A stretch of DNA of 64,000 bases from Apiosordaria backusii (lineage: Eukaryota; Ascomycota; Sordariomycetes; Sordariales; Lasiosphaeriaceae): contig JAUKTV010000009.1 of assembly GCA_030549205.1 (NCBI GenBank), positions 310,001 to 374,000 of the forward strand, written 5' to 3'. Below, in pieces: positions 13,001 through 25,082 of the stretch. Position 1 is the first letter of the stretch; each line of letters begins with the position of its first letter. The notes beneath the pieces were generated by a model, which saw nothing but the letters and a program-made list of their open reading frames with translations, was not told the origin of the DNA and did not search any database. The translations under genes were made by a program, and so were the position numbers.

Positions 13001-13760
13001 GTCGAGACAGCTTCCCCAGATGGTACCCTTCTCGCCTGTTTTGACATCGGCAAGATGATGGAGAGATGCTGCGGGGGTTCAACTGGCTGGACCTGCATGC
13101 TTGACAATGGCACAGCACACTGTTTAACCCTTGCTCTTTCGATCCTTTCACTCACCCCTAACCCTTCACATGCTAACTTTTGTGTTCCCCTCAGCGATCC
13201 GCAACACCAAATTCCGCCTTATCGACGTCTCCCTAGCGCAGGAAACCATCTTCCGCGGCGGTGGGCAAATCATCCCCACCGCCCGCCGGGCGTGCTACTC
13301 GTCCTTCCTGATGGCCTCCCCCCGGCTGATGGAACCTCTGTACTCCGTCTCCATGACCGGTCCCCAAGACTCGGTGTCCATGGTCTACAACATCCTCGCC
13401 CGCCGCCGCGGACATGTTTTGTCCGATGGCCCAATTGCAGGCACCCCGCTGTATCGAGTGAATGGGTTGATCCCGGTGATTGACAGCTTTGGGTTCGAGA
13501 CGGATCTGAGGATCAACACGCCCGGGCAGGCGATGGTGAGCTTGGTGTTTGACAGGTGGAACATGGTTCCGGGCGATCCGCTGGACAAGGAGCAGGTGAC
13601 GAAGCCGCTGCAGATGGCGAGCGCGCAGGCGACGGCGAGGGATTTTGTGCTCAAGACGAGGAGGAGGAAGGGGCTGAGCGAGGATGTGAGTGTGGCCAAG
13701 TTTTTGGAGAAGGAGTTTTATGAGAGTTTGTTGGAGAGTGGGACTTTGGGGGAGGCTTAG
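10026..13760 (+). CDS. SNU114: Snu114/Cwf10, U5 snRNP GTPase (EF-2-like)
   Basis: Five exons: 10026-10063, 10188-10309, 10372-12515, 12661-12748 and 13195-13760, for 985 residues (human EFTUD2 is 972). The start MDDDLYDEFGNFIGE is the family hallmark and appears only after splicing. An acidic N-terminal domain (~1-110) is followed by the GTPase: G1 AGHLHHGKT at ~138, G3 DTPGHVDF at ~214 and G4 NKMD at ~268. EF-2 domains II-V follow, ending in HVLSDGPIAGTPLY, IDSFGFETDLR and the near-invariant KTRRRKGLSEDVS close to the C-terminus. It sits in U5 snRNP and controls Brr2-driven unwinding during spliceosome activation and disassembly. Intron 4 is 446 nt, far longer than any other intron in the gene, and contains an (ATGC)n run near 12939-12955. 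Confidence 0.96.
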
Positions 13761-16340
13761 GAAGAATGAAATGTACGTAGTATGTGGGTTGTATATTTGA
13801 TACTGGGAGTTAATGGGGTTTATACTCTCAGAGTATATCAAAGACAAGAGATCAAAAGTAATTTGAGAGTTGAGGGCAATGTAGATGTATGTTGAGCCAT
13901 CTTGAAGCTGTGGATGTACGCATAGTGAAGATGCTCTAGCATGTTACGCGTTTTGCTCTGGAACATTTCTGAAATGTGAATTGTAGTGCTGTAGATTTGC
14001 ATAGTAACCTATATCCGAGGTGCGTAGTTATGTGAAGTTTGCCTCCGGGTGTTTTCTCCCTAGAACTTGTTCTAGATTCTATTTGGAATTCTAGCTACTT
14101 CTGACGTAGATGGCCTATATGGGCTGGGCTGGAGTAATTAATTGTATTGACCGGATATGCAAGGCACACAGCGGGTAGTTAATCTATCTCTTATTCTATC
14201 TACCTGCCGATCCCTTTATCTCATCCTATCTTGCTTCTGTTTCGTGTTCCAGAACAATGCATGGAAGTACGATATGTCAACTGTCATATTGATCGATCGG
14301 AGTACCATCCGCCACCCCATCTCATTTGCCGGCGTGCCTGTGGAAGTCTGCATGAAAAGCTTTCTCAACGTCCACAATGATGTTCTGCCGCTGGGTTCTA
14401 TTAGATATCTTGTCTTAATCGCCCTCCTGTATTAAGTGTGCTTGCTGGTCGCGATCTTGCGTCTAGACCCCCACGCTGTTGTTGGGATTCACCTTCCAAG
14501 TTCGGGTTTCAGAAACATCATGGGTGTTGTTGTTCCTCGGTTTTTGTTTGTCTCGGGTAGAGTGGTTAATGTGTGTCAAAATCACGAGGTGGGTATGACG
14601 CCATAGAAAGCGTTTTTTTCCCCTATGTAGATGACATCGTCTCATGGTGTGTTTTGTTATGACCTTCCAAGTTAGGGGGGGGGAAGGCAGAACTACGGGA
14701 AAATCGTCTGGTTATCAAGGGTTCCTCGCGACTAATTACCTAGGCAGGTAGGTCCCTTGGTTAAAAGCAGCAGCAGCACAGCATAACTATGACGCCATAT
14801 CGAGCATCAGTCTTAATCATGCTGTTTTCTCTCCAAAGCAAATTGTCAGACAGACTGCTTCCTGACTCAGTCATTCGGTATCCTGGCATATTTACTCTGC
14901 GGTAGTAGGGGTTATAGGTAGTATTCAGGCCCGTGTGTGATATGGCTAGGGTCGTTGTTGAATATGTACGCAGCCCAGATAGGTAGGTAAACAATCAGTA
15001 GGGAATAAGGCCCCCTCCCTACCTTGCCTACCTTAGTACCGAGGGAGTTGATGATAACCCCTGCTGCTGCATGAGCATACGACAGTACATATGCAGTATT
15101 TTCTTTTCTGTGTCGTCGTTGTGGGTTCTTTGCGGGATATCATTTGTTTTAAGCGTAGTATTGGACATGCTTGGGAGAGGAGGGGAGCAAGAAGACAGAA
15201 AACGGTGTGCCTTTGCATCTGGGGTGTGCGAGCACCTTGCATCCCAGGATGACAAGACCCCGCGTTCCGAGAGACACAAGTCTTCAGCAAGACTGACAAG
15301 CCTTGGTGAATCCTTTTTTGGCTGGTAATTCACATTTCTTGTTTCCCAAGACAAGTGATATACATACCTCGCTACCATTCCCCCTTGAGACTCAACTCGA
15401 GCACTTCAGTAGAGCGGACACCAACGTTAGTCTGCAAGTCTTTTGTTCATGTCCACAGGAGTTTCCCCGGGCCAAAGCAATCCAGACCGCTTCTCCTAGA
15501 GTCTCTACTCCACTAAGTGATGCGTCGTCGTGTTTTTACTGCGCGGAATTTCCCATGGTACTGTGATAGGAGAATTTGTAACGTCGAAACTAGCGTCTGC
15601 GTGGCCAAGCTCACAACGGCGGGCCGTTGATCCTGACCGGACCGTTTGAGGATAGCCGAGCTTGATGTTCTCTATGTCGGGAAATGGGGGCTTGCCCACT
15701 CCTCAAAACAATGGGCGCTAAGTCAGTCAGCGGCTTTTATGTGTTTATTATCATGTGATGGTGAGGCAAAATGTGCTCTGATATCCATATGACTTAGACT
15801 AAGATAATTCGCCCGAACGGCAGTGGTTGATGGCAGATGTGTGTTACAGTGGTAATCAGCATGGCAGCTTATATAAGTCTTGATAACCCTCGAGTGTTGG
15901 CCCAACTGCACCACGTATGATCCTTTCGGTGTCAAGTAAGGGAAGGTATCGGCCAATACAAGTTGCACACCTCCTACGCAGCTCGCATCCGATGCCCCAT
16001 AGTAAAAAGGAGCCCTGTTTTTAGGAAACAACAACTGTCTCACTCACATGGGGCTGTTTCCTACAACAAGTGGGACATGATTGACCGGTAGACCAGGATC
16101 TCGGGGACCATTTTTTCGGGATGTGGGAATCTTTGGAACCGATCACGGAAAATCTCTCCCAAGGTGACTCTGATGTATCGTTGTCCTCCAGTTGAGCGCA
16201 CGCAGACATATTGACGCACACGCGTCTAAGATTTCGGTAAAATAGTCAAGGTAACTCAGGGGCAAGGGTCCGAGGTATATGGCGTGATGCGGCTTGCGTG
16301 ACAAGATGTGGCTGGACCTGAGTTGATTTCAAGGACCAGA
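13761..16340. other. Gene-poor intergenic stretch
   Basis: About 2.6 kb after SNU114 without a gene I can support. Short frames here lack coding character. It contains several TAGGTAGG/CCTAGG-type words (14737-14753, 14979-14990, ~15021) and modestly AT-rich stretches, but no inverted or long direct repeats that I can see. Confidence 0.5.
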
Positions 16341-16373
16341 ATATGTCTCTAGTGTAACTGGGCGAATGAACCC

Positions 16374-16843
16374 TTGGAGGATGGGTTCTGGAAAGGGCAG
16401 TTCATTCGCGGCGTGGGGTATACCCAGGGCGGCTTGTTGGTGCAGCAGCAGTGGCATGAATTTTTCGACAACCACGAGATCTTTGACGCTGCGATTCTGG
16501 TGAAGAAAAGTGTCTGTTATGCTAGATATTATGTATGTCTAGTTCATGCATCCAGGGCGGGAAGAGGTGATCTGTGTCGATGTCGAAAAGCCAGGTTGCC
16601 AGTAGACCCTGGCCCAACCTTTATCCTGCTCCCCCACGGGCCGCAAAAACATTCACAGGAGAACCTGGAACTGTCCCGAGTGGGCGGCTCTACGCGGAGG
16701 AAGGGGAAGAGTATCCCAAGCCCGAGATTGTCCCGCCAATCGCAAGCGACTTGCACAGGGGGCTCAAAGAGATGACTGGGGAGGGTGTGTGCTTATCCAG
16801 GGTCTGGATGACAGTGCAGACGCCCCCTGTTTGGACATGGTGA
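16374..16843 (+). pseudogene. Possible interrupted or decayed coding stretch
   Basis: Three successive frames each look like protein for part of this interval. The first reads FIRGVGYTQGGLLVQQQWHE then HEIFDAAILVKK (16395-16510). A second reads EEVICVDVEKPGCQ and hits a stop near 16602. A third reads PWPNLYPAPPRAAKTFTGEP and then GRLYAEEGEEYPKPEIVPPI, ending PPVWTW at ~16843. The order and amino-acid composition suggest one former protein, but no pair of splice sites joins the pieces cleanly. I do not recognise the family. It could equally be chance frames in GC-rich DNA. Confidence 0.3.
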
Positions 16844-17020
16844 GTGAACCTTGCGAATGGTCTGCCAACACCTGAATGGCATACAAGGGCGATAGCTAGT
16901 TACGCTAGCAAGTAGGACTCATTGATTTCTTTGTACTCGACATGTCGTATGTAGAGAAAGGCTGAAAAAAAAGTCAGGTTACAACCAAATTTGAGCGTTT
17001 GCTTCCAACATCTGTCCACG

Positions 17021-17774
17021 TCATACGCATGTCTCGAGCATCTTATCGAGCATGCCTTTCAGCGTGTCGTTTTCCAGAGCAGCGGCCACTCTCTCCTTAT
17101 CACCAAGTTGCTTGTTGACCTGGTCATCCTGAGCGTGGGAGCCATCCTTCATCCTCACATCCACACGGTAGTTGGGTGGCAGGGCCTGCTCCAGTCGGCA
17201 TCGCACAGCCAAACCAATGACAGTGGCAAGCGAGCAGTGGTTGATGGTAGGCGTCAGGTCAACAGTAACGGTGACCAAGGAATGCCCTCGGCGCTCAGCC
17301 GGTGGGGGAGTCAGGTGGATGTCAGGTAGCCTGACTACTGAGAGTTGCCCTAAGGTGTGAGGGTGTTCAGGGTCTGATATTGGGGAAATAAGGTCTGCGA
17401 AACGTCAGCTGCATGATCGCCAACGCGATTCTATTTTAAACGGGAAAGAGATCAAAGCGGCATGATCGAGACCAAAACGAAACAGATGATGCCAAACTAG
17501 CAGGCGACTAATATGCAGAAACACTGGTCAACAGTGTAGAGGAGGTGTGGTGCATACCGTAGATATCCTGCGCGTCTACAGGGTCCTCGCCATACTCCTC
17601 CTCGAGGTCCTCCTCCTCTGACGAAGATGACTCACACAGCCATGGGCGCTTAGAATAGACAATGTGGTCGCATTTGGAGTCGGGGCCCTGTCTGGGTTTG
17701 GTCGCTTTTCGACTCCTGCTCGGAAGCTGCGAGACATTAAGGATGGTGGGGTTGGCGTTTTCAACTTCACGCAT
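17021..17774 (-). CDS. CIA2: MIP18-family Fe-S targeting protein (CIA2/FAM96-like)
   Basis: Two exons: 17774-17558 and 17394-17021, for 196 residues. The first begins MREVENANPTILNVSQ and carries an acidic, Ser-rich linker (SSSSEEEDLEEE). The second has the MIP18/DUF59 core: VTVTVDLTPTINHCSLATVI, then DKERVAAALEN near the end. The reactive Cys of this family is the one in INHCSLAT (~residue 126). The intron (163 nt) has a GCTGAC branch and a CAG acceptor, and joins in frame. In yeast and humans CIA2 acts with CIA1 and MET18/MMS19 in the cytosol to deliver 4Fe-4S clusters to DNA polymerases, helicases and other apo-proteins. An in-frame Met 35 codons upstream exists, but family members start at MREVENAN. 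Confidence 0.9.
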
Positions 17775-20700
17775 TTTGAAGGCGGGGTTTGAGTGGGTTA
17801 CGGTTTTGCTGTCTCGACAGAATGTATTGCAGTCTGTTTTGGGTATTTCTGCACCTTTGAGGTGTTGTGAATATCGCAAGAGGTGAAGTTTGGATTGCTG
17901 ATGTGTTGTCTCAAAATCGATAACCGTGGATTGGTAAACCTGATGATGACATTTGCTCTAGGTGATGCTCCGGCTCAGGAGGGGCAACAAACTGCTCCGA
18001 GCGTAGCTGGAGGCTAAAGGTGGGGCCAACTACCGAGCCATGCCCGGGCACCATGGAAGAGCCGGGTGTACCGTTTTTCCGCCTAGGACTGCATGAAATG
18101 GAAGCCGGTGCTTGCCGGAGAATGCCGCTTCGGTGTACTTGAAAATACTGACTCTACAACAATTTGATAATACGATTACTTACCGCCTCGTTGGCTCCTC
18201 GCTGTGACTGCGGAATGTCCGGTTTGGTATGTGCATTTTACCAAGCATCAATAGCCATATTGACTGCTGATCACGGCGGCTCATAGCGAAATCGCACATT
18301 CATGCATCTGAGACATGGGGTGTTCAGATGGAAATACCGAATACGGCTGGTGTGCGGGGACTTCCGCGACCCCTGCGTGGAAGCCGAGAAGAAGAATGCC
18401 CGCAAAAACCTTCCTTGTGCTTGGCGTCCGTGGCATCCCCCGATGGCTCCCGTCACCAGCTTCTGCCATCCCCGCGTCCCAAGGCGGTACCCAGGAAAAT
18501 GACGCAGCCTTGCCCGGAGTTCCTTCTACAATAGGCCTGGGAGACGCCATGATGGAAGCAAAAGAAATGCGTTCGGAGCCGTGATCTTCAACCTTAAATC
18601 CAACATTGACTGCCGGCTGCCGTCTGTGCCTGGAAGCTGCCGAAGCTACAGCCATTTTGCTCAACTTCCTGATTATCGGATCTTGTCCATGGCTCCGTTG
18701 CTCCCTCTTGGGATTCACTTGCAGCAGATCCCTGAGCCGCCGCCACAGATTCCACTTCGGCCGAGTGGAACTCCCAGCCCAGACTTCTTGAGTGTGGCCG
18801 AGAAAGAGAGCATGGTTGCGAGCTCCCACACACTGGAGCGATGCCGTTCACCTGACGCGCCGTTTCATAAACGGACAAAGTGTTTGGTTACATGGGTTAT
18901 CCTTGGCCAAGACTTGCCCACACGTAACTGGAGATCGAAGACCTTGGGGCTGTTGTAGCGGCTTTTCTCGGCTCACCCTTCCATTCACTATCATCTCCAT
19001 CAGATCCGATGACGCCCACGACGACTATGCGTCCACTGGAGTGTGTCCAAAGGAACACAGGAATGAGCCATCGACTTTTCTCATATCGAGAGAGGGAATC
19101 AGCGTCTGCGTCATCCTCCATCCCTCGGCATCACTCGATCTGAAGAATGTTTTGCCCCACCCCGCCTCTCGCGTCTACATAGACCGTGAGCATGTGATAG
19201 ACATGGGCTGGGCAAGACCACACCCAAACCACCCATGTTGTGTTGCGCGATGCTGCACGAATACACTAACCATTGGACGAGAGAATCTTCATTCAAAAGA
19301 AGGCAACATCGCTCCAAGTGCTTGCTCCTCATGGCACGGATACTGTGGTACGCTATCTTGTTCCAAGATCGATCTGCAGAGATGAGGGCACCATCATTTA
19401 TCAAGGCAACCAGTTGAAACCAGGGTCCACGCTGACGGAAGGGTGAACAGTCTGGGAAGGCAGGTAGATATCGTGTTTATATACATCGCACGTGTTTGTT
19501 TCGACTCAAAGGAGAAGGAGGATAGGGCCATGGGCGTATGTACATGTGTATGTACCTCTCCTGCAGTATATCCGCACTCTGGGGCAATTGGGTGGTTCCC
19601 TCCATCAAACGGCGAGGACCAGGGTTCGCGATGCGCAGTAGGTTCGGATGGAATCGCGGGCCCGACTCGATGTTCATGAGTGAGCAGAGGGCTGTTGTCT
19701 GGCGCAAAACTAGGGCGAAGCAGGGCGTGCCAGTGTTCTCACCGCTTTCCCCACCGCTTTCTCCCTGGCTTCCCCTGAGATGTGTTATGATGCGAGTAGA
19801 AACGTTCGCGATGTGTTTCAGCACCAGAAACCACGCGCTTCAGGGGTCACCACGCTGGGCCAGAGCCGCGGATGGACTACCCTGATGCCCACGAGGAATA
19901 GCCGTCTCCGCCCGGAAGTGTCCGTGAGACTGCTCTCATGCGGCATCTCGGTGCTTTTGGGAAATGTCGTCGCGAGAGGTCGCTGCACCTCTCATTTGTC
20001 AAGGATGGATGACGGCTGCTCGGTTCTACACTAGCGGTTTCCTTGTGCTCGCAGGGACGATGTCAGTCACGCAGCGCCCAGAGTTTGGCTTGCAGCACCA
20101 GGCGCAACACGTACGCCTCAGCGGGCCTCGGTGAATGATAATTTTTTGTGGCACTATTATCATGAGCATATGCATCTATTTTAGCCATTGACCCAAGCTG
20201 AGGAGGCAATTTACCCACCAAGCATCATCAAAAGACGGACAAAGCCGTGTTTTCTAGAAAGATGTATTTCCATCGCATGAATGATGTGTCGTTAGCCTGG
20301 GGCTCACCCGTTCCCGCCAGGGGCAGACGGCACGGTAAAGGCTCCCCACGTTTACCGGGCTGGCTGCGCTGCAATCGCATATTGCATGCAAGCAAGCCAT
20401 CATCCACCGCTGATGTGACAAGCAGCTGGAAATGCGCTGCGGCTGCCACCCCGCTTAAGTCGCCCAGCCTCGCCATGCCACTCACTGTCCCCTGACGGTG
20501 GCACCCTGGGCACCTGTCGTGCACATGTGGTGTACCGCAGTCATTAGAATTGTTGCGGTGCGTTTCCTTGCCCTTCCCAAGTTAAGCGTGGTGGAATCCT
20601 GCTTCCAAGGTACCTCTGTCTACCACGGAGTAGGACCATGGGGATCGGCGCGACGCCATCGACGAAAGTCCGCAAATACGGTGTGTGCCACTGCCAACTG

Positions 20701-22127
20701 CATGATGGCAATGGGAAACTGGACACGGGAAAACGAGAAACGAGAAATGAGAAACGAAAATAGAGCGGCGATAGCTCCTAAGTCCGAAAATTACAAAGTT
20801 TCCGCAGTTTAAACAACACAGCCATGATGTCAGTACCTGATCCACAAGATGGGAGGGAAACGGTGCTCATCGAGGACGAAATATGGTCGAAGTGAACTGC
20901 CGCGATATGCAAAGAGACGATTTGGTGTTAGTGGGTGGATATCCGCGCAGTTCGGACGATGGACGACAGGGCAAGCAAAAACTCACGATTCACAGCACCC
21001 TTCCACTGAAGATTCCGAGACCCTGGCTTACCGAGGGGTGGCTCGTGCGGTCCAGGTCGAGATGGGAAACCCTGGGGCCCCTGGTTTGCCATCCACCACC
21101 CGCTCTGTCGAGGAGGCCTTGGAGACGCGGCTGGGCGGCCAGGCAGGCTCGTTCTTTATCCCACGCCCCTGATGTCTTCACTTTACCCCTCCTCCTGCCT
21201 TGGAGGCGTCGTCGGTTTGCTTCTTGCCCTTGCACCTTGTTGCCTCTGAGGTTGGCCACTCTCGAACTAGCGCAATCTTGGGTTCGCTCCCAGGCGTGCG
21301 AGAAGCTCCCGCAGCTTCTCTGGAAATGAAGCGCATTTCTGCATTTTTGAACGGCCGGTCTTGTTCATGCCAATATCACAAGCACCAGAGACACTGGCCT
21401 GACACTCCTTCATCTGGGGGCACTCGTCTACGCCGCACTACCTAGAGTAGGTAATCATCATCGACGGGATCTAGCTTACCAACACAACACCCCGTCAGGA
21501 CTCTTGGTCGCTTGCTCGCTCTCCGCTTACACCGCAACAGCAGCTCGATCACAGTATCTCCCTGAACTCTCCCGCTGAGGTAAATTCCCCATAGTGAGCT
21601 TGTCAGATTCGTGCACCTGCAGGTGCTGTGGAGGTCCTGATCAAGACAGGTGCCGGGTCCTTTGGGCAGGGTTACCCCTTCGCTCACAGTCCAGGAGGTC
21701 CTGGGACCACCCTTATTACTAGCTCGTCTTCACCGACCAGGGCATCAGGACAATCGCTCTGTACACGCGTTTGGCTAAAATCCCCTCGACGTCCACTCAC
21801 ACGCTTTCATCCTACTACTACGCCTACCTGCCTGCTTGAACTCGTTGCCGCCGCTGTGCTGTGTTGCCTCATCCCCCACGACGGAAGACCTCGCCTCACC
21901 TTTGCCGCCTCGACATTGGACACTGCTCACTGGAGACGCACACGCCAACCTGCGCCGGCCGCCCACCTCGACCCAGCGACCCGATATCACGGCTGTGCGC
22001 ATTTCTTTTGCCCTCTATCATCGGATGACCTGAATGTGGAGTCGCATTTTCTCGTCCATTATCAGCACATAGCTGCAAGCGTCTGCGCAAGACGCTTAGT
22101 CTCACCATCATTATCATTATCACCACC
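17775..22127. promoter_or_regulatory. Long divergent upstream region of CIA2 and the Zn2Cys6 gene
   Basis: About 4.3 kb between two divergent starts, with no gene I can support. The longest frames (18792-19385; 21628-22293) have unprotein-like composition and the second overlaps exon 1 of the regulator. A long leader with upstream ATGs is likely for the regulator: several short frames begin in 21600-22100. CCCCAC words matching the short CreA consensus occur (e.g. 21874-21879), but that motif is common by chance. Confidence 0.5.
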
Positions 22128-25082
22128 ATGTCCAACGATCCCACAGTGCGCCGACTGCTCCCCCAGAGCTCTCAGATGGGGAGCTTCACCTTTGCGCCGC
22201 CGGCTTATCAGCAGCAACCACGAGAGACGCAAAAAAGTGCGCCTCTCCCTCCCCTTTTCCGTCATGTTATCTGTCTGGCCGTTTGAATTCTGACCGTTGA
22301 GCCAGATTATGTCTTTGTGGATGAACATAACCGCCACAAACGGTTGAAGGGTATGGGATCAGCGTTTACCCCCCGCTAGTGCCCCCATGTGCCAAACTGA
22401 CTCGCGTATATAGTGATGAGAGCGTGCGAGGGATGCCGGAGGAGAAAGATCAAGTGTGACGCCGCCACCACAAACACATGGCCCTGTTCAGCCTGCATAC
22501 GCTTGAAACTTCACTGTGTTCGTCCGAATGGGTTCGATGGGTCATCCGAGCCTCAAGTTTACGAACCACCACGGCCCCAGTTCGAGACCTCCCACGTGCA
22601 TGAAGGCTTTCGACAGCCAATACCGCTGCAAGATCAACAACAGCTCCTTGGACATGCACCAAAACCTAATTCCCTCTATGCCCCGCAAACATCCTACCAG
22701 GACACATCAGCTCTCTATCATGCAGTCCAGTATTCCGATTCCCAGGCAGTTCCTCACAGCCTCCAATATCAGCCTGTACATCACCCTGTCAACCCTGTCA
22801 ATGTTGTGGATCACCAGTATGGCACCCAGGCCGCATTTCCGACACCACCGATGCAACAGGTGTCGCATCCAGCATCTCCAGCAGATACCTACCAGTCCGA
22901 ATATGCGCAGCAAGACCTAGCCGACCTCCTGGGCTCCTTGAAGGTCAACGAGGCAGGCACCGCACCCTATCTCAACAGCAAAATGCGGTCGATGGGGGAT
23001 GAAGAGCCCGTCGTGGAGGATGGTGACGAATACAAGAGTCTATTGCCACCACTCGCAGCTGGTCTAGGGGGTTCCAAAATCCGAATTCCGCCAGAGCTTA
23101 TGCCCGACGACGACACTGTGCTTCAGTACCTTGATCTCTACTTCACCAACGCACATCCTTATGTACCTGTTCTGGATAAGGCTCACTTCTACCAGCAGTG
23201 GCACGATAATAGGGATTCGATATCACCACTTCTCCTGGAAGCTATTTTTGCCATCTCGGGCCGGTTGGCAGACGAACCCGCGCAAGGCCAGCAGTGGCTC
23301 GCACTCGCCACACGCCATGCCGACTCTTTCATGGACATTCCTCGACTTAGTACGCTACAAGCACTCATGATTCTTCTGAAGGCACGGGAATCGGCACCGA
23401 AACGAGGCTACTACTACCGTTCCTGGATGAGCATCGAGCAGTGTGTCCAACTGGGCAAGGATTTGGGACTGGATGAACATTACGGAGACCATCGGCATGG
23501 AAGGCATTGTGGGTCAGGCCCCTCCGAGTGTGCCCTGAAGACGAGGGTATGGCAAACGTTGTTTACGGTTGAGATGATGATTGGGTCCCCACAAGGTATA
23601 TAGGACACCCGAGTGATGCTTGTGATCTATGCATAGAAAGCTAACAACGGAATAGGGCGAACCGATTTCCAGGTCGAGGAAGACACAGTGGACTTCAACG
23701 TACCGCGACTGCTTCCGAATCAAGAGGAGTCCGAGTATCACGTTTCGCGCAACTTCACGTATCTGGCCAGAGTCGTCCGCAATGTCAGCCGCATGGTAGT
23801 GGTGTACGGGCGGTTGAAGAAAAGCAAAGAGATCAAGGAATGGGGCCTCGATCCCGATTTCGTCCAGATCAGCCCAGCTCTCGATGCTTGGCTGGCTGAG
23901 ATACCGGCAGACATGTCGGTGACTTATCCAGCTAACGGATCCCCTCCGTGGCTGCCTTCAGCCTTTGTCGGTAACCTTCATTCGTATTATTACTTGTCCA
24001 TCATCCTGTTTCACAGGCCTCAGCTGGCATTTTTGTCGCCTTCAACTCCAGGGGGCCAATGGAAGCACCATATGCTGGTGTCATACAACGCAGCCAAGAT
24101 GTTGTGCAGGCTCCAGGAGGCTGTCATGGGCACATACGGACTGAACGGACTGCTGTGCATGCAGCGGGGCATTAACTTTACAATTTACGCGGTGCTTGCA
24201 TGCATTGTGCTACACCTTGTACGCAGACCCTTCCGTAAACTGAACGGCTTGGAAATTTTTTGCTTACACAGTGTTACAGGTCGCATTGACATCGCCAGAC
24301 CCGGATTTGAACTCGGAGGCCAGGGAGTACTTCACCCGCCATATGAGGATACTGGAGAAGTGCATGAGCTCATGGCCAATGCCCGATATGCAGAGGCAAA
24401 TCGACTCGGTGCGCGAGGCCTTCTCTGCGGATGTCCGGAAGGCCTTTGTCCTGAAGCCCAGCTTCCCATACGGCAGCCCGCATTCCAACTCACACCCTAG
24501 CCCGCCTGGACGGCTTTTGGACACGCAGGTGCCACACTCGCAAGTTAGTTACAGCCTCCCCATCACACCCATCTCCGTCGGCCCGTTGGACAGCAAGAAT
24601 GACTCCCCCGGTGTACAGTCGCTCGGAATGATGCCTTCTGGCCACGGCACCCAGGCACCCGCCGTGCCGCAAACGTTACCTCTGGCAGAAGCACCTGCCT
24701 GGAACCCATCGCGAATTTTTGAGTAAGTGACACAACCGAGGAACCTGTTGGTAATTGCTATATTGACCCCTCTCACAGCCAATGGAATACATCGTTCGGC
24801 ACCCCTCCAGTCCAGTCATCGCCAACAGGAGGCCAAGGTGGTGCAATGAGTGCGTCATCCGGTGCCTCCGACCCGGGGGGTATCCAGGACATTCACGCCG
24901 TCCAAGCACAACTTCGAACAGCCGCACAGCCAATGCCAGCACAACAGTACTCGGCGGCCCCGGTACAAAACTTTGTCACGCCAGCCATGTGGCAAGAGTC
25001 AGTCGCACAAGTGTACGAAGGTGGACTGAAGCGATCGTGGGATTACGATGGGCACATGCCTGTCAGTAAGCGACACCACTAA
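22128..25082 (+). CDS. Zn2Cys6 transcription factor, CLR-1/ClrA-like candidate
   Basis: Six exons: 22128-22236, 22306-22350, 22414-23595, 23656-24218, 24280-24722 and 24779-25082, for 881 residues. Exons 1-2 give MSNDPTVRRLLPQSSQMG and VFVDEHNRHKRLK, which lead in frame into the zinc cluster. That cluster is at residues 56-86 with C-x2-C-x6-C-x9-C-x2-C-x6-C spacing (MRACEGCRRRKIKC, WPCSACIRLKLHC). A Gln/Pro-rich linker follows, then the fungal middle homology domain from about residue 240 (LQYLDLYFTNAHPYVPVLDK) and a disordered C-terminus ending near MWQESVAQVYEGGLKRSWDY. The cluster and C-terminal motifs remind me of CLR-1/ClrA, activators of cellulose-utilisation genes; that link is from memory and not proven here. 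The Zn2Cys6 class is certain. It is nuclear by class. Confidence 0.85.

Noticed and set aside
13233..13847. 204-codon minus-strand frame
   Set aside because: Antisense to the last SNU114 exon, which is near-invariant in the family.
18792..19385. 197-codon plus-strand frame in the long CIA2-regulator spacer
   Set aside because: Cys/His/Arg-rich without domains or splice support, and typical of chance frames in GC-rich DNA. It could only be rescued by a database match.
21628..22293. 221-codon plus-strand frame
   Set aside because: It overlaps exon 1 of the Zn2Cys6 gene in another frame and has no protein-like pattern; probably leader sequence.
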